Position numbers and translations under genes: made by a program
In this document: positions 56,582 to 64,000 of the stretch, piece by piece
How positions within the stretch are numbered: position 1 is the stretch's first letter
Layout of the letters: every line of letters starts with the position of its first letter
Assembly: GCF_009469615.1 (NCBI RefSeq)
Contig: NZ_SSXX01000001.1
Location: forward strand, 620,001-684,000
Length of the DNA: 64,000 nucleotides
From: Dechloromonas sp. H13
Lineage (GTDB): Bacteria; Pseudomonadota; Gammaproteobacteria; Burkholderiales; Rhodocyclaceae
Direction: 5' to 3'
Notes under the pieces: model-generated
Seen by the model: only the letters and a program-made list of their open reading frames with translations
Database searches by the model: none
What the model was told of the DNA's origin: nothing

Positions 56582-59077
56582 CTATGCTACCCGGCGCACC
56601 GTGCCGTCGCCCCCGTTCACCTCGACCAGATCACCGTCTCGCAAGGCCGCGAAAATACCCGGCAGATTGACCACCGCCGGCAAGGCAAATTCCCGCGCGA
56701 CGATGGCGCCGTGCGACAGATAGCCGCCGGTTTCGACCACCAGCCCGGCCGCCTTGAGGAAGAGCGGCGTCCAGCCGGGGTCGGTCGACGGCGCGACGAG
56801 GATCTCGCCGGCCTGCAGCGCCAGGCCATCGGCGGGATGGCGCAGACGGCGCACCTTGCCGCGCGCGCGACCGGTGCCGGTGGCGACGCCGCAATACACG
56901 CCCGCCGTTGATTTTTGCCCTTTTTCGGGGGTCGACCGCAACCGGGGCGACTCGCCCCCGACCGGCGACAAGGCGAACCATTCGCACGGCTCGCTCGCCT
57001 GCCAGCGTGCGAACAAACCCGCGCGGTCGGCAAGGCGCGCGCGCAAGCCGGCCGACGGCAGGCGGCCGCTGGCGTAGCGTTCGATCTCGGCGGGCAACAG
57101 GTGAAAGATGTCGCCGGCCTGCGTCAGCGCCGCTTCGCCGACGAGCCGTTCGCCGATCAGCAACCACAGGCGGCGCGCGGTGGCGAGCAGGGCGATGATC
57201 GCGCTGCGTGCCGCTTCGCGCCGGTTGCTGTCGCGGTTGGCGGCGTTGACCAGGTTGCGAATGAGCGGGCGATACCAGATCGGCAAGTCGCGCCGGATAC
57301 GCGCCCATGCCGCTTCGGCGGCGGCCAGTTGCCGCGCGCGCATGGCGCCGGTGTCGACGTCGGCCAGCGCCGGCAATTGTTCGAGTAGGCGCTCGGGCTG
57401 CTCGCGATAACGCGGGCTACGAAGATAGGTTTCATAATGACCGCGATGCCCGTATTCATCGAAAAAATCCGCGAAGGCTTCGGCAAACGCGGGGTCGTCC
57501 TGCGGCCGGGCGGGATTCGCGACGGCGGCGGCCTTGTGCGCCAGCCCGACCAGCGCGTAACCCTGCTGCGCCGTCACGCTCGGCTCGCCGCCGGCCAGCA
57601 GCGCCGAGCCGATGGCCGCGCTCTCGCCGGGAAAAACCCGCTCCAGCGTTTCGAGCAACAGGCTCAGGCTGCCGCCGCCCGAGCCCTGCAGGAAAAACAT
57701 CCCGGCAAATTCGCGGGCCGGCTTGAGCACGCGATGCAGCAAGGCGGTGATTTCCTCCGGGCTTTCCGGCAAGGGAACGTCGCGCAGTTCGCCGGCAATC
57801 GCCAGTGCACGTCGCACCTCGGCATCGCCGCGCCGGCCCATTGCGCCGGCCTGACGCACATAGCGCAGCGTGCGTCCGGCGCGGCGCAGGCGCTCGCGCC
57901 AGCCGGGAGGCACCGTGGCGATCGCCGGCTGGTGGCCGCCCATCAGGGCATTGAAGCGTTCCGGCGCCAGACCGATGGCATCCCAGGACTCCCACTGCAT
58001 GACCGAGGCTTCGAGATAGAGCCGCCCGTCGAACAAGCCGGCGCGCTGCACGCCCGGCAGTAGCGGATAGCCGGCAACTTTCCAGCCCTGTTCGAGCAGC
58101 GCGTTGCAGCCGCGCCGCGAGAAATTCCAGTCCATCGCCTGCAACGGCTCGGGCATGATTTCGCAGGTATTGCCGCGCGTCCAGATAGCCGGCTGCCCGC
58201 GCAACGCATCGTAGGTATGGTGCGGACGGCGCGTCACCGGCCGCACCTGGGTCAGCCAGAATTCCGCCCCGTCCCAAACCCATTCGAGATCGTAGAACGG
58301 CGCCACGAAATCGCAGGCGACGGCCGCATCGCGCAGCAGCGCGGCGAGCGCTTCGGCGCTTTCGCGCGCCAGCACCGGCTTCTGCGCCCGGGCTGCCGGC
58401 ACCGGCTGCCGCTGCGTGCCGCCGCCCGGCGCCGCCACCACCATCGTCGCCTTGCTGCCCGGCCTGACCTCATGCAAGCGCCAGACATCGGTCGTATCTT
58501 CGGCGAACACGTACTCGTCGCCGGCCGCCGCGCCGCCGACCAGGCTTTCGCCCAGACCCCAGTTGGCGTGTACGACGATACGGTCGTCGCGCCCGCTGAG
58601 CGGGTCGCAGGTAAAGGCGACGCCCGACGACACGGCCGGCAGCAGCGGCATGACGACCACGGCCATCGCCGCCTCCGTCGCGATCCCCATGCGCGCCTGA
58701 TAGGCTTTTGCCACCGGCGTATCGAGCGAGGCCCAGACCTCGGCCACCGCGGCGCTCAGCGCCGGCATGCCGTGGACATTCAGAAGGGACAGATGGATGC
58801 CGGCGAACGATGCCTCGGCGCCATCCTCGCCAACCGCCGACGAACGCACGGCCAGCGGTATTTCGTGCCAGCCGCGGCGGGTCAGTTCGGCCGCCAGCAA
58901 GGCATGCAGCCTGGCCGGAAAACACTCGGCCCGCTGCGACGACCAGGCGGCAGGTATCACGAAAAAATCCGGCACCGGCAGGCCATAGCGGCGCAAACGC
59001 CCCAGTTGCCTACCCTTGCCGCCGACGCTGGCGGGTTCGGCGGACGCTGCTTCCAGTTCGCCAAGCAGGGAAATCAT
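56582..59077 (-). CDS. PEP-utilising phosphotransferase (PPDK/rifampin-kinase-like)
   Basis: 831 residues. N-terminal PEP/pyruvate-binding ATP-grasp domain (GGKGRQLGRL, AVRSSAVGEDG, ARMGIA), long middle, C-terminal swivelling domain with catalytic His in TGGYLSHGAIVAREF. Layout of phosphoenolpyruvate synthase/rifampin phosphotransferase family, substrate unknown. Repeat copy 56909 adds a RSTPEKGQKS peptide before the swivelling domain. Overlaps tetR by four bases. Confidence 0.88.
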   Translation of the reverse strand: MISLLGELEAASAEPASVGGKGRQLGRLRRYGLPVPDFFVIPAAWSSQRAECFPARLHALLAAELTRRGWHEIPLAVRSSAVGEDGAEASFAGIHLSLLNVHGMPALSAAVAEVWASLDTPVAKAYQARMGIATEAAMAVVVMPLLPAVSSGVAFTCDPLSGRDDRIVVHANWGLGESLVGGAAAGDEYVFAEDTTDVWRLHEVRPGSKATMVVAAPGGGTQRQPVPAARAQKPVLARESAEALAALLRDAAVACDFVAPFYDLEWVWDGAEFWLTQVRPVTRRPHHTYDALRGQPAIWTRGNTCEIMPEPLQAMDWNFSRRGCNALLEQGWKVAGYPLLPGVQRAGLFDGRLYLEASVMQWESWDAIGLAPERFNALMGGHQPAIATVPPGWRERLRRAGRTLRYVRQAGAMGRRGDAEVRRALAIAGELRDVPLPESPEEITALLHRVLKPAREFAGMFFLQGSGGGSLSLLLETLERVFPGESAAIGSALLAGGEPSVTAQQGYALVGLAHKAAAVANPARPQDDPAFAEAFADFFDEYGHRGHYETYLRSPRYREQPERLLEQLPALADVDTGAMRARQLAAAEAAWARIRRDLPIWYRPLIRNLVNAANRDSNRREAARSAIIALLATARRLWLLIGERLVGEAALTQAGDIFHLLPAEIERYASGRLPSAGLRARLADRAGLFARWQASEPCEWFALSPVGGESPRLRSTPEKGQKSTAGVYCGVATGTGRARGKVRRLRHPADGLALQAGEILVAPSTDPGWTPLFLKAAGLVVETGGYLSHGAIVAREFALPAVVNLPGIFAALRDGDLVEVNGGDGTVRRVA
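56909..56943 (+). repeat. Dispersed GTCGACCGCA repeat, copy 6 (inside the PEP-utilising gene)
   Basis: GATTTTTGCCCTTTTTCG, GGG, then GTCGACCGCAAC. Codes for RSTPEKGQKS on the gene strand; in frame. Confidence 0.65.
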
Positions 59078-59697
59078 TGCGGCGCGCCCATCCCATTGAC
59101 CACCAGGTCGAGCATGCGCGCCAATTCCTCACGCAGCACCAATCCATCCTCGGTCAGCCAGCGCAGCAAGGTGCCAAGATGCGCGAACTGCAAGTGCATG
59201 ACCAGCAGTTCCAGCGGCAAATCCGCGCGGAACTCGCCCGCCGCCTGCCCCTGAGCGACGAGTTCGGCAAAGATGCGATCCATGCCGCTGCGCTCGCGCC
59301 CTTCGCCGGGAAGCCGGGTGTCGGTCAGGCGGAAATGCACATAGGGCAGCAGATACGCACGCCGGCTTTCGCACCACGCCGCCTGCAATTCAAGAAAGCG
59401 CCCCAGCCGCGCCCGCCCGGGCGCCAGCCGCGCCAGTTCGTCCTGGATCGCCGGCCAGGCGGTGCGCAATTCGCCGTGAAAGACATGGCGCAACAACGCC
59501 TCCTTCACCGGAAAATGGCGATAGAGCGTCACCTTGGAAACATCGGCGACATCGGCGATGCGCTCCATCGTCACCGTTTCGTAGCCGTCCGACTCAAAAA
59601 GCGCCCAGGCAGTCGCCGCGAGATGGTCGAGTTGCTGCGTGCGCTTGCGCTCGCGGCGCCCCGGTTGACCCGCATCATCCCTGTTCATGCCAAGCAC
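59074..59697 (-). CDS. TetR-family regulator
   Basis: 207 residues. TetR HTH: LAATAWALFESDGYETVTMERIADVADVSKVTLYRHFPVKEALLR. Its ATG lies 4 bases upstream of palindrome GTTAATTAAC (59701-59710) and near GTTAAC (59731), candidate auto-operators. Probably controls the downstream PEP-utilising gene. Confidence 0.9.
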   Translation of the reverse strand: MLGMNRDDAGQPGRRERKRTQQLDHLAATAWALFESDGYETVTMERIADVADVSKVTLYRHFPVKEALLRHVFHGELRTAWPAIQDELARLAPGRARLGRFLELQAAWCESRRAYLLPYVHFRLTDTRLPGEGRERSGMDRIFAELVAQGQAAGEFRADLPLELLVMHLQFAHLGTLLRWLTEDGLVLREELARMLDLVVNGMGAPQ

Positions 59698-59700
59698 CCA

Positions 59701-59736
59701 GTTAATTAACTTCGTATATTATTGAACGTCGTTAAC
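59701..59736. promoter_or_regulatory. Candidate TetR operators GTTAATTAAC and GTTAAC
   Basis: Palindromes in the AT-rich gap between the tetR start and glyQ. The spacing and AT-richness fit a TetR-type promoter region. Confidence 0.4.
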
Positions 59737-59822
59737 AAATTTTCAAGCTTCGCCGCTATGCACTGCCAGCCTGTCCAAAACCAAGTAAAATCCAAGGCTT
59801 TCCGTCATATCGAGTGCGTCCG

Positions 59823-60755
59823 ATGACCACCAGCAAGAAACCGACTTTTCAGGAAATCATCCTGCGTCTGCAGGACTACTGGGACAAACAGGGCTGCGCC
59901 CTGCTCCAGCCCTATGACATGGAAGTCGGCGCCGGCACCAGCCACACCGCGACCTTCCTCCGGGCAATCGGCCCCGAACCATGGAAGGCCGCCTACGTGC
60001 AGCCGTCGCGCCGCCCGAAGGACGGCCGCTACGGCGAGAATCCGAACCGCATGCAGCACTACTACCAGTACCAGGTGGTCCTGAAGCCGGCGCCGGACAA
60101 TATTCTGGAGTTGTATCTCGGCTCGCTCGAAGCCCTCGGCTTCGACCTCAAGAAGAACGACGTCCGTTTCGTCGAGGACGACTGGGAAAACCCGACGCTC
60201 GGCGCCTGGGGCCTCGGTTGGGAAGTCTGGATGAACGGCATGGAAGTGACGCAATTCACCTACTTCCAGCAGGTCGGCGGCATCGACTGCAAGCCGATCA
60301 CCGGCGAAATCACCTACGGCATCGAGCGTCTGGCCATGTACCTGCAGGGCGTCGAGAACGTCTATGACCTGGTGTGGACCGACGGCCTGACCTACGGCGA
60401 CGTCTACCATCAGAACGAGGTCGAGCAATCGACCTACAACTTCGAGCATTCCGACGTCGACTTCCTGTTCCACGCCTTCGGCGCCCACGAGAAGCAGGCG
60501 CAGCACCTGATGGGCGCCCAGCTGGCGCTGCCTGCCTACGAACAGGTGCTGAAGGCGGCGCACACCTTCAACCTGCTCGACGCCCGCGGCGCCATTTCGG
60601 TCACCGAGCGCGCCGCCTACATCGGCCGCATCCGCAACCTGGCGCGCAGCGTCGCCCAGAGCTACCTGGAATCCCGCGCCCGCCTCGGCTTCCCTATGGC
60701 GCCGAAAGCCTGGGCTGCCGACGTCCTCGCCCAGATCGAAAAGAAAGCTGCCTGA
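59823..60755 (+). CDS. glyQ: Glycyl-tRNA synthetase alpha chain
   Basis: 310 residues. [38 protein letters not shown]-like [29 protein letters not shown]; class II catalytic core. Forms alpha2beta2 with GlyS. ATG 59823. One base before glyS. Confidence 0.97.
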   Translation: MTTSKKPTFQEIILRLQDYWDKQGCALLQPYDMEVGAGTSHTATFLRAIGPEPWKAAYVQPSRRPKDGRYGENPNRMQHYYQYQVVLKPAPDNILELYLGSLEALGFDLKKNDVRFVEDDWENPTLGAWGLGWEVWMNGMEVTQFTYFQQVGGIDCKPITGEITYGIERLAMYLQGVENVYDLVWTDGLTYGDVYHQNEVEQSTYNFEHSDVDFLFHAFGAHEKQAQHLMGAQLALPAYEQVLKAAHTFNLLDARGAISVTERAAYIGRIRNLARSVAQSYLESRARLGFPMAPKAWAADVLAQIEKKAA

Positions 60756-60756
60756 C

Positions 60757-62865
60757 ATGTCGTCCAAGAATCTGCTCGTTGAACTGTTCGTCGAGGAACT
60801 GCCGCCCAAGGCGCTGAAAAAGCTGGGCGAGTCCTTTGCCGCCGCGCTCGCGGCCTCCCTGAAAACTGCCGGTCTGGCGCCGTCGACCGCAACCGTCACC
60901 GCCTTCGCCTCGCCGCGCCGCCTGGCCGCGCATGTCACCGACGTGCTGGCCGTCGCCGCTGACAAGCCGGTGGTGCAGAAGCTGATGCCGGTGGCCGTCG
61001 GCATCGACGCCGCGGGCAATGCGACGCCAGCCCTGCTCAAGAAACTCGCCGCCCTCGGTGCCGACGCCGCGGCCGTCGCCGGCCTGCGCCGCGAGAGCGA
61101 CGGCAAGGCCGACATCCTGTTCTACGACAGCCTGGCCAGGGGCGCGACCCTGGCCGAGGGCCTGCAGAAGGCCGTCGAGGCCGCACTGGCCGCGCTGCCG
61201 ATTCCCAAGGTCATGACCTACCAGTTGGGCGACGGCTGGGATACTGTCAATTTCGTGCGCCCGGCGCATGCGCTGGTCGCCCTGCACGGCGCCGACGTCG
61301 TGCCGGTTTCGGTGCTCGGCCTGAACGCCGGCCGCGCGACGCAGGGCCACCGCTTCGAGGCGGCGGTCGATCCGGTCGTCTTCGCCGACGCCGACAGCTA
61401 CGCAGAGACGCTGCGGCGCGACGGCGCCGTGATCGCCTCCTTCGCCGAGCGCCGCGCCGAGATCGCCCGCCAGCTCGCGGCGGCGGCCGCCATCGCCGGC
61501 GGCCGGCCGATCGACGACGACGCGCTGCTCGACGAAGTCACCGCGCTGGTCGAACGCCCGAACGTGCTGGTCGGCCAGTTCGAGGCCGAATTCCTCGCCG
61601 TGCCGCAGGAATGCCTGATCCTGACCATGAAGGCCAACCAGAAGTACTTCCCGCTGCTCGACGCCGCCGGCAAGCTGACCAACAAGTTCCTCGTCGTCAG
61701 CAACATCAGCCCGGCCGACGCCAGCGCGGTGATCGGCGGCAACGAGCGCGTCGTGCGACCGCGCCTGGCCGACGCCAAGTTCTTCTACGACCAGGACCGC
61801 AAGAAGACGCTGGAGTCGCGCGTCCTCGGCCTGGCCAAGGTTGTCTACCACAACAAGCTGGGCACCCAGGGCGAACGCGTGCAGCGCGTCTGCGCCATCG
61901 CCCAGGGCATCGGCCTGCAGCTGGGCGGCGAAGCGCTGGCCGTTCAGGCCGAACAGGCCGCGCTGCTGGCCAAGGCCGACCTGCTGACCGACATGGTCGG
62001 CGAGTTCCCCGAACTGCAGGGCATCATGGGCCGCTACTACGCGCTGCACGACGGCCTCGCCGCCGATATTGCCGACGCCATCGAGGACCACTACAAGCCG
62101 CGCTTCGCCGGCGACAGCCTGCCGCGCGGCCTCGTCGGCACCCTCGTCGCGCTCGCCGACAAGCTGGAAACGCTGGTCGGCATGTTCGGCATCGGCCAGA
62201 TTCCGACCGGCGACCGCGACCCCTTCGCCCTGCGCCGCCACGCGCTGGGCGTCATCCGCATGCTGAGCGAAGGCAACCTGAATCTGCCGCTCAACGAACT
62301 GTTGACCGCATCCGCCAGCGTGTTCGCCGCGGTCGACGGCTTCAAGCCGGCCGAATCGGCGCTCGCCGACTTCATCTACGAGCGCCTCGCCGGCAGCCTG
62401 CGCGAGCAGGGCTACACGGCACAGGAAGTCGATGCCGTGGTCTCGCAGCGCCCACAGCGCCTGGGCGACATTCCCAAGCGCCTGGCCGCCGTGCGCGCCT
62501 TCTCGGCCCTGCCCGAAGCCGCCGCGCTGGCCGCCGCCAACAAGCGCGTCGGCAACATCCTGAAGAAGGTCGAGGACAGCGTCGACGCCTGGGTCGATAC
62601 CGCGCTGCTCAGGGAGCCGGCCGAAGTCGCGCTGCACGCGGCGCTGGTCGACGTCGTGCCGCAGGCCGACGCCGCCTTCGTCACCGGCGACTACAGCGAA
62701 TCGCTGCAAGCGCTGGCCGCGCTACGCGCGCCGGTCGACACCTTCTTCGACGACGTCATGGTCAATGCCGACGACCCGGCCCTGCGCGCCAATCGTCTCG
62801 GCCTGCTGGCCACGCTGCACGCAGCGATGAACCAGGTCGCCGACCTCTCCAAACTGTCCGCCTGA
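60757..62865 (+). CDS. glyS: Glycyl-tRNA synthetase beta chain
   Basis: 702 residues, beginning SSKNLLVELFVEELPPKALKKL; HD-like and DALR anticodon domains towards the C-terminus. Partner of GlyQ. Confidence 0.97.
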   Translation: MSSKNLLVELFVEELPPKALKKLGESFAAALAASLKTAGLAPSTATVTAFASPRRLAAHVTDVLAVAADKPVVQKLMPVAVGIDAAGNATPALLKKLAALGADAAAVAGLRRESDGKADILFYDSLARGATLAEGLQKAVEAALAALPIPKVMTYQLGDGWDTVNFVRPAHALVALHGADVVPVSVLGLNAGRATQGHRFEAAVDPVVFADADSYAETLRRDGAVIASFAERRAEIARQLAAAAAIAGGRPIDDDALLDEVTALVERPNVLVGQFEAEFLAVPQECLILTMKANQKYFPLLDAAGKLTNKFLVVSNISPADASAVIGGNERVVRPRLADAKFFYDQDRKKTLESRVLGLAKVVYHNKLGTQGERVQRVCAIAQGIGLQLGGEALAVQAEQAALLAKADLLTDMVGEFPELQGIMGRYYALHDGLAADIADAIEDHYKPRFAGDSLPRGLVGTLVALADKLETLVGMFGIGQIPTGDRDPFALRRHALGVIRMLSEGNLNLPLNELLTASASVFAAVDGFKPAESALADFIYERLAGSLREQGYTAQEVDAVVSQRPQRLGDIPKRLAAVRAFSALPEAAALAAANKRVGNILKKVEDSVDAWVDTALLREPAEVALHAALVDVVPQADAAFVTGDYSESLQALAALRAPVDTFFDDVMVNADDPALRANRLGLLATLHAAMNQVADLSKLSA

Positions 62866-62878
62866 GAACCCGACCGCC

Positions 62879-63430
62879 ATGCCGACCAAGCTCGTCATCC
62901 TCGACCGCGACGGCGTGATCAATTTCGATTCCGCCCAGTTCATCAAGAGCCCGGCGGAATGGAAGCCGATCCCCGACAGCCTGGAAGCCATCGCCCGGCT
63001 TAACCAGAGCGGCTACAAGGTCGTCGTGGCGACCAACCAGTCGGGCGTCGGGCGCGGCCTCCTCGACATGGACACCCTCAACAGCATCCACGAGAAGATG
63101 CACAAGACGCTGTTCGCCGTCGGCGGGCGCATCGACGCGATCTTCTACTGCCCGCACACCGCCGATGCCGACTGCGCGTGCCGCAAGCCCAAGCCCGGCA
63201 TGTTCAAGCGCATTTCCGAAACCATGAACATCAATCTCAGCGGCGTGCCGGCGATCGGCGATTCGCTGCGCGACCTGCAGGCGAGCGCCACCGTCGGCTG
63301 CGTGCCGATGCTGGTGCGCACCGGCAAGGGCGAGAAGACCCTGGCCGAAGGCAACCTGCCGGAAGGCACCCTGGAATTCGCCAACCTGTCGGCTGCGGTC
63401 GACTACATCCTGGCGGTGAAAAAGAAATGA
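62879..63430 (+). CDS. gmhB: D-glycero-beta-D-manno-heptose 1,7-bisphosphate 7-phosphatase
   Basis: 183 residues. HAD motif LDRDGVINFDS, CPHTADADCACRKPKPGM zinc loop, VPAIGDSLRDLQA. LPS heptose pathway. Overlaps plsC. Confidence 0.95.
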   Translation: MPTKLVILDRDGVINFDSAQFIKSPAEWKPIPDSLEAIARLNQSGYKVVVATNQSGVGRGLLDMDTLNSIHEKMHKTLFAVGGRIDAIFYCPHTADADCACRKPKPGMFKRISETMNINLSGVPAIGDSLRDLQASATVGCVPMLVRTGKGEKTLAEGNLPEGTLEFANLSAAVDYILAVKKK

Positions 63431-64000
63431 ACGTCATCCGTTCGACGCTGTTCGCGCTCTGGGCCGCGCTGTGGACCCTGCTCACCGCGCCGCTGGTGAT
63501 CGGCGGCGCCCTGCTCCTGCGCGGCCGCTGGGGCTACCACTTCGGCAAGGTCTGGCGCCTCGGCATCCAGTGGGGCGTCGAACACCTGCTCGGCATCCGG
63601 CCGCAGGTCATCGGCCTCGAGAACATGCCGCAGGAACCCTGCATCATCCTCGCCAAGCACCAGTCGGCGTGGGAAACGATGACCCTGCAGGACTACGTGC
63701 CGAAGGGCGCCTACTGCGTCTTCGTGCTCAAGAAGGAACTGCTGCGCGTGCCGTTCATCGGCTGGGGGCTGGGCGCGATGAAGATGATCTCGATCGACCG
63801 CAGCGCCGGCAAGGAAGCGCTCGACCAGGTCGTCGTGCAGGGGCGCGAGCGCCTCAAGCAGGGTTTCTACGTCATCATCTTCCCCGAGGGCACGCGCGTC
63901 GCGCCGGGCACGACCAAGCGCTACAAGGCTGGCGGCGCCTACCTGGCGACGCGCGTCGGCTGCAAGGTCGTGCCGGTCGCCCACAACTCCGGCGAACTCT
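63427..64000 (+). CDS. plsC: 1-acyl-glycerol-3-phosphate acyltransferase, cut by window end
   Basis: N-terminal helix, then KHQSAWET (His-x4-Glu variant of the HX4D motif) and FPEGTR. The gene runs off base 64000. Converts lysophosphatidate to phosphatidate. ATG overlaps the gmhB stop. Confidence 0.93.
   Translation, partial: MNVIRSTLFALWAALWTLLTAPLVIGGALLLRGRWGYHFGKVWRLGIQWGVEHLLGIRPQVIGLENMPQEPCIILAKHQSAWETMTLQDYVPKGAYCVFVLKKELLRVPFIGWGLGAMKMISIDRSAGKEALDQVVVQGRERLKQGFYVIIFPEGTRVAPGTTKRYKAGGAYLATRVGCKVVPVAHNSGEL

Noticed and set aside
60694..62709. Minus-strand frame of 671 codons
   Set aside because: Antisense shadow of glyS.

Overview
The window looks like chromosome of a GC-rich betaproteobacterium, most likely of the Rhodocyclales (Azospira/Dechloromonas/Azonexus relatives). 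I infer this from the protein sequences, the strong G/C third-position bias and gene orders such as rpsU-yqeY-dnaG-rpoD-tRNA and miaB-phoH-ybeY-corC-lnt. No database search was possible, so the taxonomic call is inference.

Left chromosomal arm (1-26.6 kb). On the minus strand: a ParA-like ATPase cut by the window edge, a TAXI-type solute-binding protein, a quinone oxidoreductase, a YdcF-like envelope protein and UvrD. Then come a small unknown gene, an ECF sigma factor with a membrane-anchored partner, a periplasmic protein, leuS-lptE-holA, proA, ogt-xerD, ybaK, a ZIP transporter facing folB, plsY, a small-ORF/cupin cluster, tsaD, the rpsU-yqeY-dnaG-rpoD series with a CAU-anticodon tRNA, and a few small genes. 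leuS carries an unusual in-frame, lower-GC insertion. The ZIP and cupin transcription units share the same operator/promoter layout. A short dispersed repeat centred on GTCGACCGCA occurs at least six times in chromosomal DNA, several times inside genes.

Integrated element (26.6-50.4 kb). A 23.8-kb island sits in the 3' end of a tRNA-Met gene, between identical 50-bp direct repeats (26603-26652 and 50394-50443). It carries a tyrosine integrase, a HigBA toxin-antitoxin pair, a replication module (HTH protein, zinc-finger protein, primase-like protein, P-loop ATPase) and a complete type I restriction-modification locus with an extra gene between hsdR and hsdM. Next are a NucS-like nuclease fused to a possible EVE-like domain, a two-gene coiled-coil/nuclease-membrane module, a phage terminase small subunit in an SOS-controlled divergent cluster, two lower-GC nuclease-like genes, and a right-hand block with an ArdC protein, a single-strand annealing protein and a YqaJ exonuclease. 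No capsid, tail, portal, large terminase, relaxase or type IV secretion gene is visible. It is therefore either a phage-satellite-like island or a plasmid/phage hybrid that needs a helper, loaded with defence genes.

Right chromosomal arm (50.4-64 kb): miaB-phoH-ybeY-corC-lnt, a lytic transglycosylase, a PEP-utilising enzyme with its TetR regulator, then glyQ-glyS-gmhB-plsC running off the end.
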